19,224 nt of DNA from Symbiodinium natans (taxonomy: Eukaryota; Sar; Dinophyceae; Suessiales; Symbiodiniaceae), in assembly GCA_905221605.1 (NCBI GenBank), contig CAJNDS010001425.1:1-19224 (forward strand). The letters run 5' to 3'. The notes beneath the pieces were generated by a model. That model was not told the DNA's origin. It did no database searches and saw only the letters and a program-made list of their open reading frames with translations. The position numbers and the translations under genes were made by a program. Positions 6,737 to 12,230 of the stretch are shown here, piece after piece; within the stretch, counting starts at the first letter, position 1, and the number at the start of each line of letters is the position of its first letter.

Positions 6737-6853
6737 CCAATTGGTTTCTAGGGCTTGCAGGAATTGTCGAGGGTTTCTTATAAGCGCTTCTGGAGGCCAG
6801 GCTTCACCATGTTTCTTTGCAAGCTGCCTAGCAATGCTCCGGGGTTCGGTGTG
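6737..6853 (-). CDS. Internal exon, HTEPRS...ETNW, unknown family
   Basis: From GCACTCAG| (6854-6856) the minus strand encodes HTEPRSIARQLAKKHGEAW, then PPEALIRNPRQFLQALETNW, ending at TGG|GTAAAG (6731-6736), a good donor. Length is exactly 39 codons. The peptide is charged, helix-prone and free of low complexity, one of the clearest coding segments here. If the donor is ignored the frame stops five codons later (TAA at 6719). It follows the exon at 7046-7129 in phase 0. Family not recognised. Confidence 0.65.
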
Positions 6854-7045
6854 CTGAGTGCATAAGCCCCCCCAAAAAGTGTACACTTTCAGTTCTATAG
6901 GGGATTATAGTCTCCCCTAAAGTGTAAAGTGTACTTACTCACCTACTAAGCTATTATGACAAGGGTACAGTGCCCTGTTGGGGGTTGGTTACTTTGTAAG
7001 GGAACCCTCAACCAACAAAGGGGCAAAAGGGTACCACTGGGCTAC
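6854..7045 (-). mobile_element. Intron made of two inverted-repeat elements
   Basis: In minus-strand order the right part is a family A element. It starts at the donor TTG|GTAGCCCAGTGGTACCC and includes GGTTGAGGGTTCCCTTACAA. The left part (about 6854-6953) has CTTAGTAGGTGAGTAAGTAC at one end and GTGTACACTTTTTGGGGGGG...CACTCAG at the other, like the element at 7308-7410. It lies between two phase-0 exons (7046-7129 and 6737-6853), with GT...AG ends. Its outer ends do not show a simple shared target duplication, consistent with one element inserting into another. Confidence 0.65.
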
Positions 7046-7129
7046 CAAGCTTGATGTGACATGATGTGGCAGAGCTGCCTGAAGAGGAGCTGCCCCGGCA
7101 ATCTTCCGTATCGCTCCCTCTCGTTGGCC
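7046..7129 (-). CDS. Internal exon, GQREGAIRKI..., RCC1-like start
   Basis: After TTTAG|G (7130-7131), where the AG is the last unit of a telomeric array, the minus strand encodes GQREGAIRKIAGAAPLQAAL then PHHVTSSL, exactly 28 codons, to TTG|GTAGCC. GQ followed by ..I.. occupies the place of the GQC.IP loop after the AIGDN strand of the preceding exon (7190-7307). The telomeric array between them would be the intron body. The remainder is helical and not typical RCC1. Confidence 0.6.
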
Positions 7130-7130
7130 C

Positions 7131-7187
7131 TAAACCCTAAACCCTAAACCCTAAACCCTAAACCCTAAACCCTAAACCCTAAACCTT
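7131..7187 (-). repeat. CCCTAAA array (8 units) between two exons
   Basis: Eight tandem CCCTAAA units on the plus strand, so TTTAGGG in minus-strand sense. The last TTTAG provides the acceptor for the exon starting at 7129, and the upstream edge abuts the RCC1-like exon at 7190-7307. Confidence 0.95.
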
Positions 7188-7189
7188 GT

Positions 7190-7307
7190 ACGAATACATC
7201 ACCAGCAGCCAAGTGGCAGGTGTTATCTCCAATGGCCAGTACTTGCCCATCGTTTCGTATGAGAACCTGGCAAACAATGTCTTCTTGCGGCTCGTGAGCA
7301 AGGCATC
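7190..7307 (-). CDS. RCC1-like repeat exon (VLIRNDGQVLAIGDN)
   Basis: The minus strand encodes CLAHEPQEDIVCQ, then VLIRNDGQVLAIGDN, then TCHLAAGDVFVQ before the telomeric array. HTVLLR.DG..VA.G.N is the family pattern, and VLIRNDGQVLAIGDN matches it. The true 3' end is somewhere within the last dozen codons (GA, GC and GT donors are all available in phase 0). The 5' edge coincides with a GATG target duplication shared with 7411-7414, across which the frame joins the exon at 7415-7529. Confidence 0.7.
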
Positions 7308-7410
7308 CCTAGTTGCTGAGTACAATGGCCCAAAAACAGGTTAACCTTTCAATAATGGTAGGATTCTCTTATGCCCCAAAAGGTTGAAGGTTACCTACTC
7401 AGCTACTAAG
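7308..7410 (-). mobile_element. Family D introner-like element with 4-bp duplication and altered acceptor
   Basis: In minus sense it begins CTTAGTAGCTGAGTAGGTAA and ends TGTACTCAGCAACTAGG. Ends and inner GGTAACCTTCAA / TTGAAAGGTTAACC pair as inverted repeats. CATC (GATG on the minus strand) flanks it at 7304-7307 and 7411-7414. Exact removal joins GCG A|GA TGC in frame with a GA donor, but the last two element bases are GG instead of AG. AG lies one base upstream, which would shift the frame. Confidence 0.75.
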
Positions 7411-7414
7411 CATC

Positions 7415-7529
7415 TCGCACCGGTGCACAGCTCACTCACACGTTCTTCGTATATCATTGATCCACAAGGGCGAACGATGGCAGGAAGAGTGATAGCAAGG
7501 CATTCGGGCAGCAACAGCGCTTGTTTCGG
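7415..7529 (-). CDS. Internal exon upstream of the RCC1-like exon
   Basis: From CGGGAG| (7530-7531) the minus strand encodes PKQALLLPECLAITLPAIVR then PCGSMIYEERVSELCTGA, 38 codons plus one base. It ends at the GATG duplication of the family D element, and removing that element continues the frame into the RCC1-like exon (7190-7307). The peptide begins with a hydrophobic stretch and is not itself a recognisable RCC1 blade. A plus-strand frame is also open here but joins nothing as well. The upstream intron starts with a family C end, GGGCTCTTCGGGAG. Confidence 0.55.
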
Positions 7530-7640
7530 CTCCCGAAGAGCCCTGAATACCCCCTTAACCAAGCAACATACCTGAAATCAGAAGGCCCCCCTGTGATGAT
7601 GCAAGGTAGATTTCACATAATGTTCGACCCTCTTTAGTAG
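7530..7640. mobile_element. Family C element (partial copy)
   Basis: CCCGAAGAGCCCTGAATACCCC and CTTAACCAAGCAACATACCTG match the left arm of family C (1200-1239) and the copy at 8719. The right arm is not recognisable. In minus sense its end supplies the acceptor of the exon at 7415-7529. Confidence 0.6.
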
Positions 7641-7735
7641 GGCCTCCCCTTTAAAGTCAATTTGGCCGAATTATTCAGGACCCCCTGACTATTTGCGGGG
7701 TCCTCTTTAAAGTCAATCCGTCCGGGCGCTGTAAG
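7641..7735. repeat. Direct repeat and hairpin of unknown nature
   Basis: CCCCTTTAAAGTCAATTTGGCCG and CCTCTTTAAAGTCAATCCGTCCG are direct repeats about 54 bp apart. Between them GGACCCC and GGGGTCC form a perfect 7-bp stem around 12 nt. Probably another short intron element; no coding signal. Confidence 0.5.
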
Positions 7736-7985
7736 AAAATTCCACGTGGCGCTCCTTGAAAAAAGATAACCGGGCATCGCTGCCCATTTTAAACCTATCT
7801 AAACTCCTCCCTATTGAAATCAAATAAGCCCCCGGGGCCGTGTAATCAGGCTCCCATCCACGCCTCGACTGTTCAGGGGGGGGGGGGGGGCCTACACAGT
7901 AAAGAGGGTCGAATATTAAACCCTAAACCCCATATTCCTTGCTTCATGGGGGTGTTAAGGCAGGGCCCTATGGGTTTAGTACCGA
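7736..7985. other. No gene recognised; contains a 15-G tract
   Basis: Mostly unclassified sequence, with a run of 15 G at 7876-7890 and one CCCTAAACCCC motif at 7919. The long plus-strand ORF crossing it includes a poly-Gly stretch from the G tract and is not supported. Confidence 0.4.
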
Positions 7986-8005
7986 AGAATCGCAGCCCGG
8001 CGCGC

Positions 8006-8054
8006 CGTGTGACGGTCTCCGGCACTGGCACTGACGTATCGCGCGTGAGGGGGC
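8006..8054 (-). CDS. RCC1-like repeat exon fragment (YVSASAGDRHT)
   Basis: After CCGAG|G (8055-8056) the minus strand has a frame reading PHARYVSASAGDRHTA. Y..VSAG..HT is the first half of the RCC1-like blade seen elsewhere (compare GYTSAAGGGKHTVLLRNDG at 9362-9482). The frame stays open to about 7983, but the 3' boundary is not clear. A second minus-strand frame is also open in this GC-rich DNA, so the call depends on the motif match. Confidence 0.5.
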
Positions 8055-8177
8055 CTCGGATGACCGTAGAGTGCAGGTTGGGGTTTAGGATCCTTGGGGG
8101 TTTAGGGTGATTCCGCCGTGGGTCAAGGGGGGTGTCGCAGGTCGACTAGGTGTGAAGAGCCAGGGAATCCAACTCAC

Positions 8178-8227
8178 CGCCCCAAACAACAAACAAGACC
8201 CTGAGAGCCTCCGTACCATCAGCCATT
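8178..8227 (-). CDS. Short candidate exon with a consensus donor
   Basis: After TGTCCAAG| (an element-like end at 8228-8232) the minus strand reads MADGTEALRVLFVVWG and then a GGCG|GTGAGTTG donor (8171-8177). The donor is strong. ADGTEALRVLFVVWG loosely resembles the DG..V.A.WG strand of RCC1 blades. Upstream sequence (CTTAAGGGGTCTTC...) recalls family C. Could be a start-codon exon or an internal exon. Confidence 0.4.
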
Positions 8228-8549
8228 CTTGGACATTACGCCCAAGAAAGCTGAAGACCCCTTAACTGATCAACAAAGCCCACTGTACTCAAGTATAAAG
8301 GTCCTTATATTAGTTTAACATGTGGTTTCGGGTTTAATTCGCTCACGCTCGGACGAGCCAGGCGAGGCACACAGTCCTGTGCAAGATTAGAGTTTAGGAT
8401 GTTTAAGGGCTGAAGGTGCATTCCCGAATTCATTCAGTGTATTTCATTCAGTGTATTCCCTAAACCCTTCTTGAACCCAGATTTCCCTCAACTCTACGAC
8501 CGAAACCCGAATCCTGAACCCTAAATCCCTCTCCAGGTCTTGCCGTGGC

Positions 8550-8636
8550 CCTAAACCCTAAACCCTAAACCCTAAACCCGAAACCCGAAACCCTAAACCC
8601 GAAACCCTAAACCCTAGCCCTACGTAAACCCTAAAC
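8550..8636 (-). repeat. CCCTAAA/CCCGAAA telomeric array
   Basis: About eleven units on the plus strand, mixing CCCTAAA with the variant CCCGAAA. It lies immediately downstream (minus sense) of the RCC1-like exon at 8650-8718, in its presumed intron. Confidence 0.9.
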
Positions 8637-8649
8637 CAGAATGTCAGCT

Positions 8650-8718
8650 TGGTGACAGAGCCGGGACATCGCACTGCCCGAAGAGGTTCCATCCAAAGGC
8701 GACCTTGACGCCCAGCCC
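8650..8718 (-). CDS. RCC1-like repeat exon (VAFGWNLFGQCDVPAL)
   Basis: The minus strand encodes GLGVK, then VAFGWNLFGQCDVPAL, then SP. The sequence VA.G.N..GQCD.P.L is an almost perfect match to the loop of this RCC1-like family and is the clearest single blade segment in the window. A GC or GT donor follows near 8645-8655. The upstream end adjoins a family C terminus (GGGCTCTTTGGGCAC), so the preceding intron again begins or ends with such an element; no clean AG is visible at that join. Confidence 0.7.
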
Positions 8719-8835
8719 CGGTGCCCAAAGAGCCTTGAAAGCCCCTTAACCAAGGAGTATGCCTTAGGCCATAGGGGGGGGGGGGGGGGGGGGGGGGGGC
8801 CTTATTGTGATTAAAAGGTGTATTCCTAAACCCTT
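8719..8835. mobile_element. Family C element (copy with long G tract)
   Basis: GTGCCCAAAGAGCCTTGAAAG then CCCCTTAACCAAGGAGTATG and GCCTTAGGCCATAGG follow the family C left arm. A run of 26 G (8774-8799) then replaces the expected CCCTATATGG spacer, followed by TTATTGTGATTAAAAGGTGTATTCC. Right arm strongly diverged. Confidence 0.6.
8774..8799 (+). repeat. 26-base G homopolymer
   Basis: An uninterrupted G26 run. Such tracts are unstable and error-prone in sequencing, so the length should be treated as approximate. Confidence 0.9.
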
Positions 8836-8907
8836 TTGAACCCGATACGGAGCTCCCAAACCCTAAGCCCTAAACCCGAATGACGCTCAAACAAGAAAGC
8901 AGATTTA

Positions 8908-9048
8908 AGGTATGTTGTTGTTCCTTAGTTAAAGGCCACATCGCATGACCCTAAACCCTGAACCCTAAGCCCTAAACCATAACCCTGAACCCTAAACCCT
9001 AAACCCTAAACCCTCAACCCTCTTTTCAAGGGCTCTTTGGGTACCGGA
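8908..9048 (-). mobile_element. Family C element split by a telomeric array
   Basis: Read on the minus strand, GGTACCCAAAGAGCCCTTGAAAAG is followed by about nine TTTAGGG-type units and then CTTTAACTAAGGAACAACAACATACCTTAAATC. The flanks are the two halves of the family C arm, contiguous in the copies at 7530 and 8719. The telomeric array (about 8948-9020) therefore sits inside the element. Confidence 0.7.
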
Positions 9049-9085
9049 CTCAGAGTTGCAGTTCCTTTTTGGGGGGCCCCTCGCG

Positions 9086-9155
9086 GTTTAGGGTTTAGGG
9101 TTTAGAGTTTAGGGTTTAGGGTAGGTGCCCCCTAAGAGGGTTTTAGGGTTTAGAG
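9086..9155 (+). repeat. TTTAGGG array
   Basis: Five TTTAGGG-type units (9087-9122, one TTTAGAG) and a second short group at 9140-9155. Located 3' (minus sense) of the RCC1-like exons at 9242-9482. Confidence 0.9.
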
Positions 9156-9241
9156 TTCAGGCTCTAAGGTCACGCGATTTGGCCGGTTCCTCTGCAGCGC
9201 CCAATCCGAATCTTGCCCAGTCAACCAAACCAAAAACCACC

Positions 9242-9287
9242 GAATTGGACGGACTGAGAACTTCAAGCAGCGGAGGGATCTCTGAAC
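9242..9287 (-). CDS. Candidate RCC1-like exon fragment (EIPPLLEV)
   Basis: After GGGCGAG|G (9288-9289) the minus strand reads SEIPPLLEVLSPS. EIPPL is the usual end of the GQC.IPPL loop. The 107-codon minus-strand ORF (9157-9480) is in this frame. The link to the preceding exon (9362-9482, different frame) would need a short intron between about 9288 and 9361. The 3' end is not defined. Confidence 0.4.
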
Positions 9288-9361
9288 CTCGCCCTTTCCT
9301 CACATAAACAAAGGTCGAACTGGGCCTGAAGTTCGAACTCTCCCAATAGAAGCCGAGGGTC

Positions 9362-9482
9362 GGCATGACCATCGTTCCGTAGGAGAACCGTGTGCTTGCC
9401 ACCCCCAGCTGCACTTGTGTACCCGAGCCTGCGCATGCCCCGCGCCGGAGAATGAACATCATGAAACGATGGGATGCCACAC
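9362..9482 (-). CDS. RCC1-like repeat exon (GYTSAAGGGKHTVLLRNDGHA)
   Basis: Begins at G|TGT GGC after CCCAG| (9483-9484). It encodes CGIPSFHDVHSPARGMRRL followed by GYTSAAGGGKHTVLLRNDG and HA. The first Cys completes GQC from the 19-nt exon upstream, and the rest is the start of the next blade (YTS.AAG..HTVLLR.DG). Continuity across the upstream intron is exact: CA|G TGT. The 3' end is placed at GCC|GACCC as a GA donor, but this is uncertain; a different minus-strand frame stays open through the region. Confidence 0.7.
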
Positions 9483-9723
9483 CTGGGTAGCCCAGAAGGT
9501 TTAGGATTTAGGTTTTAGGGTTTAGGGCTTAGGGGATAGTAGGATGAGGGCAACCCTTTTCTTCTACTGCTTGCTTAAGAACCACCAAAGAATGAAAGAT
9601 AGGACTCCCTATATGGCCCTTCTAAGGCACTTTTCTTTTCTTTGGGGGGGGTAAGTTGGTTACTCGAGAAGGGAACCCAGAAAAAAATACAAAGGGGCAA
9701 AAGGGTACCACTGGGCTACCAAG
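9483..9723 (-). mobile_element. Family A introner-like element with telomeric insert
   Basis: Minus-sense ends are CTTGGTAGCCCAGTGGTACC and CTTCTGGGCTACCCAG. Flanked by ACAC (GTGT on the minus strand) at 9479-9482 and 9724-9727. The intron is 9483-9727, with donor GT from the duplication and acceptor AG from the element, followed by G. The element is about 120 bp longer than the copy at 9747-9863: a telomere-like stretch (9499-9535) and a fold-back segment (CCAAAGAATGAAAGA / TTTTCTTTTCTTTGG) lie inside. Confidence 0.85.
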
Positions 9724-9727
9724 ACAC

Positions 9728-9746
9728 TGCCCGTGGTCATCCAGTC
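9728..9746 (-). CDS. 19-nt microexon of the RCC1-like gene
   Basis: The minus strand GA CTG GAT GAC CAC GGG CA lies between two family A elements. With one base from the upstream exon (G) and one from the downstream exon (G) it reads G-L-D-D-H-G-Q, then C. It thus supplies the centre of the AVG.DDHGQC.IP loop exactly where the family pattern needs it. Without this exon the blade would lack its loop. The microexon was created by two element insertions 19 bp apart in a once continuous exon (inference). Confidence 0.8.
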
Positions 9747-9863
9747 CTTAGTAGCCCAGTAACCACATTATCGTAAGGGCACCTCTTTTTTTGGGTTGGC
9801 TACTTTATAAGGGAACCTTGAACCAACAAAAAAAAGGGAGAAGGGTACCACTGGGCTACCAAG
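9747..9863 (-). mobile_element. Family A introner-like element (type copy)
   Basis: The cleanest copy, 117 bp. Ends CTTAGTAGCCCAGT and ACTGGGCTACCAAG are 14-bp inverted repeats with one mismatch. AGTC flanks both sides (9743-9746, 9864-9867). The interior reads AACCACATTATCGTAAGGGC, then GGTTGGCTACTTTATAAGGG, AACCTTGAACC and A-rich sequence. As an intron (9747-9867, 121 bp) on the minus strand it uses a GA donor, the first two bases of the duplicated GACT, and acceptor TAAG|G. No ORF, so movement would depend on a transposase elsewhere. Confidence 0.9.
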
Positions 9864-9867
9864 AGTC

Positions 9868-9960
9868 CGACAGCAAAGGCACGGCCGTCCTCCAAGATGC
9901 CGATGCTATGATGCGCACCGGCAGCGATGGAGGTGCAGCGCTGTCTGGAGAGGTGAGAGC
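9868..9960 (-). CDS. RCC1-like repeat exon (HHSIGILEDGRAFAVG)
   Basis: Starts GC TCT CAC after CCGAG| (9961-9962) and encodes SHLSRQRCTSIAAGAHHSIG followed by ILEDGRAFAV. IAAGAHHS...EDGRAFAVG is a textbook first half of an RCC1-type blade (compare ..AAG..HS..L..DG.V..WG in canonical RCC1). Its length, 93 nt, gives 30 codons plus split codons at both ends, matching its neighbours: Ser AGC shared with 10241-10286 and Gly GGA with the microexon. The plus-strand frame here (61 codons) is the shadow. Confidence 0.8.
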
Positions 9961-10236
9961 CTCGGTAGCCCAGTAACCAAATTGAAAATAACCGGTGCCC
10001 TCTTTTGGGGTTGGCTGCTTTAATATATAAGGGAACCTTGAACCCCCAAAAAGGGTAAAAGGGTACCCTTATTTTACTATAGTAAGGGTACCCTTTCTTT
10101 GGTTCATTTTAGAACGGAACCTTGAACCTTGAACCCTTATAAGGGAACCTTGAAAACCCTAAACCCTAAACCCTAAACCCTAAACCCTAAACCCTCCCCA
10201 AAAAAGGGGTAAAAAGGGCACCACAGGGCGAGCAAG
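9961..10236 (-). mobile_element. Family A introner-like element, enlarged by duplication and a telomeric array
   Basis: Ends CTCGGTAGCCCAGTAACC and ACCACAGGGCGAGCAAG match family A, with divergence on the right. GAGC flanks both sides (9957-9960, 10237-10240). The intron 9961-10240 (280 bp) uses a GC donor and AG|G. The interior carries two copies of the GGGAACCTTGAACC core. It also has two AAGGGTACCCTT palindromes (10059-10070, 10084-10095) and six CCCTAAA units (10154-10196) placed between GGGAACCTTGAA and CCCCAAAAAAGGGGT, which are contiguous in other copies. Confidence 0.85.
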
Positions 10237-10240
10237 GAGC

Positions 10241-10286
10241 TGACTTCACACTGCCCGCTCTCGTTGCATCCTTGCGCCAGGCCTCT
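10241..10286 (-). CDS. RCC1-like repeat exon (GCNESGQCEV)
   Basis: The most upstream exon of the gene that could be resolved. The minus strand encodes RGLAQGCNESGQCEV and one base (A) of a Ser codon completed in the next exon. GCNESGQCEV fits G.N..GQC.IP. The exon ends at the GCTC target duplication (GC donor). The 5' boundary is not established; upstream lies a tandem 43-bp repeat and then the satellite region, so remaining 5' exons must lie beyond about 10,290. Confidence 0.7.
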
Positions 10287-10320
10287 ACTGAACTTGGAAC
10301 CCTAGCAAAAAGTCACATTT

Positions 10321-10396
10321 CTAGCTGTTTCTTTAGGAATCAAAGTGCCCAAAAAACTACAATCTTAGCTGTTTCTTAGGAATTGAAGTACCCAAA
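10321..10396. repeat. Tandem 43-bp duplication
   Basis: CTAGCTGTTTCTTTAGGAAT followed by CAAAGTGCCC (10321-10350) recurs as CTTAGCTGTTTCTTAGGAAT followed by TGAAGTACCC (10364-10393). It lies upstream of the first resolved RCC1-like exon and is followed by an (AT)n run at 10400-10416. Confidence 0.8.
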
Positions 10397-10416
10397 ATTT
10401 ATATATATATATATAT

Positions 10417-10669
10417 GAGCCCGCCGCCTTTAGGGTCTATTTAGCTTTGGGTTTTTCTTATTGCTTTAAAAGAGCGAATATAAACATCGTAATACAAAAA
10501 TACATATTTACACCTACATATGGCACGCAAATCTCATGCCCAGCGGTTCTAGGCCTAGCCGCACGCCATTACGAACTGCGAATTTCTGGTTATTCCTATT
10601 TTCATTTGTTTCTCTTTGCTGTCTGTGTATGCGTGTTCTTTTTTCAGCCTGCGTGAAAAAGTCGCTGTT
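10417..10669. other. Transition zone, no gene recognised
   Basis: Unique-looking sequence with the last TTTAGGG unit of the window (10430-10436). Two ORFs of about 70 codons on the plus strand overlap in different frames and show no family features. From about 10,670 the purine/pyrimidine-biased satellite begins. Confidence 0.4.
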
Positions 10670-12230
10670 TGGCTGCGGCAGAAGGGAAAGAGAAGTGAGA
10701 GAGGAGAGACAACAAGGATGCCATTCTAATTTTCTGGAAGGGCATTGAAAAGAAGAGAAAAGACAAGAAACAAGGAGACGGATGGCACTCTTCTTTATCT
10801 ATCATCTCTCCCTTCCTTGCCTCTCCCGTTTCCCTCTATAATTCAAAAGACAAGACTTTTTTTGGTCTTCGCAGATCTCTCTCCTCTTCAGGAAGCCCCC
10901 TTGCCCGTATTTTGCTTGCTTTCTGAAACGACAAGGAAAACAACACATAGAAAGAGAGGAAAGGGAATGAAACAATAGGCAGTGGAGCTCTTCAGTGTCT
11001 TTCCCTATCTCTTTTCTTCTTTTTCTTTTTCATTCAATAAGGAAAAGAAGCTTCCTTTTGTGTGTTTTTGAAATTCAAAGAGAACAGGAGACGGGAAGGG
11101 AGAGAGAAAGGAGAGAGGAGAGATCAAAAGGAATGCAATTTTAATGGGAAGGGCAATGAAAAGAATGGAAGAGAAATGAAGACAGGAGAGGGAGGTGCAA
11201 AATCAGGCTAAGAGAAGATGGTGCTCGTTTTCATCTTTCTTCTCTTGTTCTTTTCCCTGTCAAATAGAAAACAAAAGGAAGAACAATGAACATGCAAAGG
11301 AACCCGTTTTCTTTTTCCATTTGGGAACAAGGAAAGAACAGAGGCGATAGGGCGAGAGGAGGGATTTGCTGAAGCATGGGGAGGGTCTACGGACAAGGAG
11401 CCAACCCCGCTCAGTTTCCCCATCCATTGAAACAGGAAAAGAAAGGAACAGGGCCTCCATTCCCCTCTTGTTCTTCCTTTCTTGTGTTTTTGTCATATCA
11501 AGGGGAACAGGAGAAGAGAAGGGAGAGAGAAGAAGAGAGGAGAGACAACAAGGATTGCATTTGTACTGGGAAGAGCAAAGAAAAGAATAGAAGAGAGATG
11601 AATAAAGGAGAGGGAGAGACAAAATAAGGCGCAGAGAAGATGGCACTCTTCTTTATCTATCCTCTCCCCCTTATCTCTCCCTGCCCTCTTTCTTTTCGAA
11701 ATAAGAAAACAAAAAGGAAGAACTATGAGAAGGAGAAGGGGACGGAAAGGAACGGAAAGGATAGGCCGATAGGAGGGGTATGATGAAGTATGGCAAGGTC
11801 CACGCGCCAGGAGTCACCCTCTGCTTACCCTTCCACTGCCTTATCATACAAGTTCCTTTCTTGCGCTGTATCAGTTGAAAGGAAACAGAAGGAGAAAAGG
11901 GAAAGGGAAGTGAGAGAGGAGAGATGACTTGGACGGCATTTTTCTGGAAGCGCAACTGTACCGGAATGTGGCCACAACAAGCAGGCCAGGGAGGCTCAGG
12001 CGGGGCAACTGTAGCGGAATGTGGCCACAACAAGCAGGCCAGGGAGGCTCAGGCGGGGCAAGTCTCTCCCTAATTAGAAAAAAACCAATCTTGCTCTTCG
12101 CAGATAGATAAGTGCCCTTCTTCCACTTCAGGAAATCGCCTTTCCCAAATTTTGCTTTTTGAAGCGAATAAGAAAAACAACAGATAAGAAGAGAGGACAG
12201 GGAATGACTAGGTAAAGAGAGGGGCTCTTC
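10670..12230. repeat. Irregular purine/pyrimidine satellite (older copies)
   Basis: Alternating GA-rich (GAGAGGAGAGACAACAAGGA) and CT-rich (TTTATCTATCCTCTCCC) blocks, related to the regular array further right but disordered. A block from GAGGCGATAGGGCGAGAGGA to CCAACCCCGCTCA at 11341-11420 recurs 1610 bp later at 12951-13022. All ORFs of 60-128 codons here are Ser/Leu/Phe-rich or Arg/Glu/Lys-rich strand-asymmetry translations, not genes. Confidence 0.85.
11953..12058. repeat. GC-rich 53-bp tandem duplication
   Basis: CAACTGTACCGGAATGTGGC through CAGGCGGGG occurs twice head to tail (11953-12005 and 12006-12058) with a single C/G difference in GTACCGG/GTAGCGG. It stands out as GC-rich, non-satellite DNA inside the AT-moderate satellite and is recent by its identity. 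Confidence 0.9.

Noticed and set aside
9125-9307. Plus-strand 60-codon ORF and the plus-strand frame through 9286-9504
   Set aside because: Antisense to the RCC1-like exons. The family A elements and in-frame joins work only on the minus strand.
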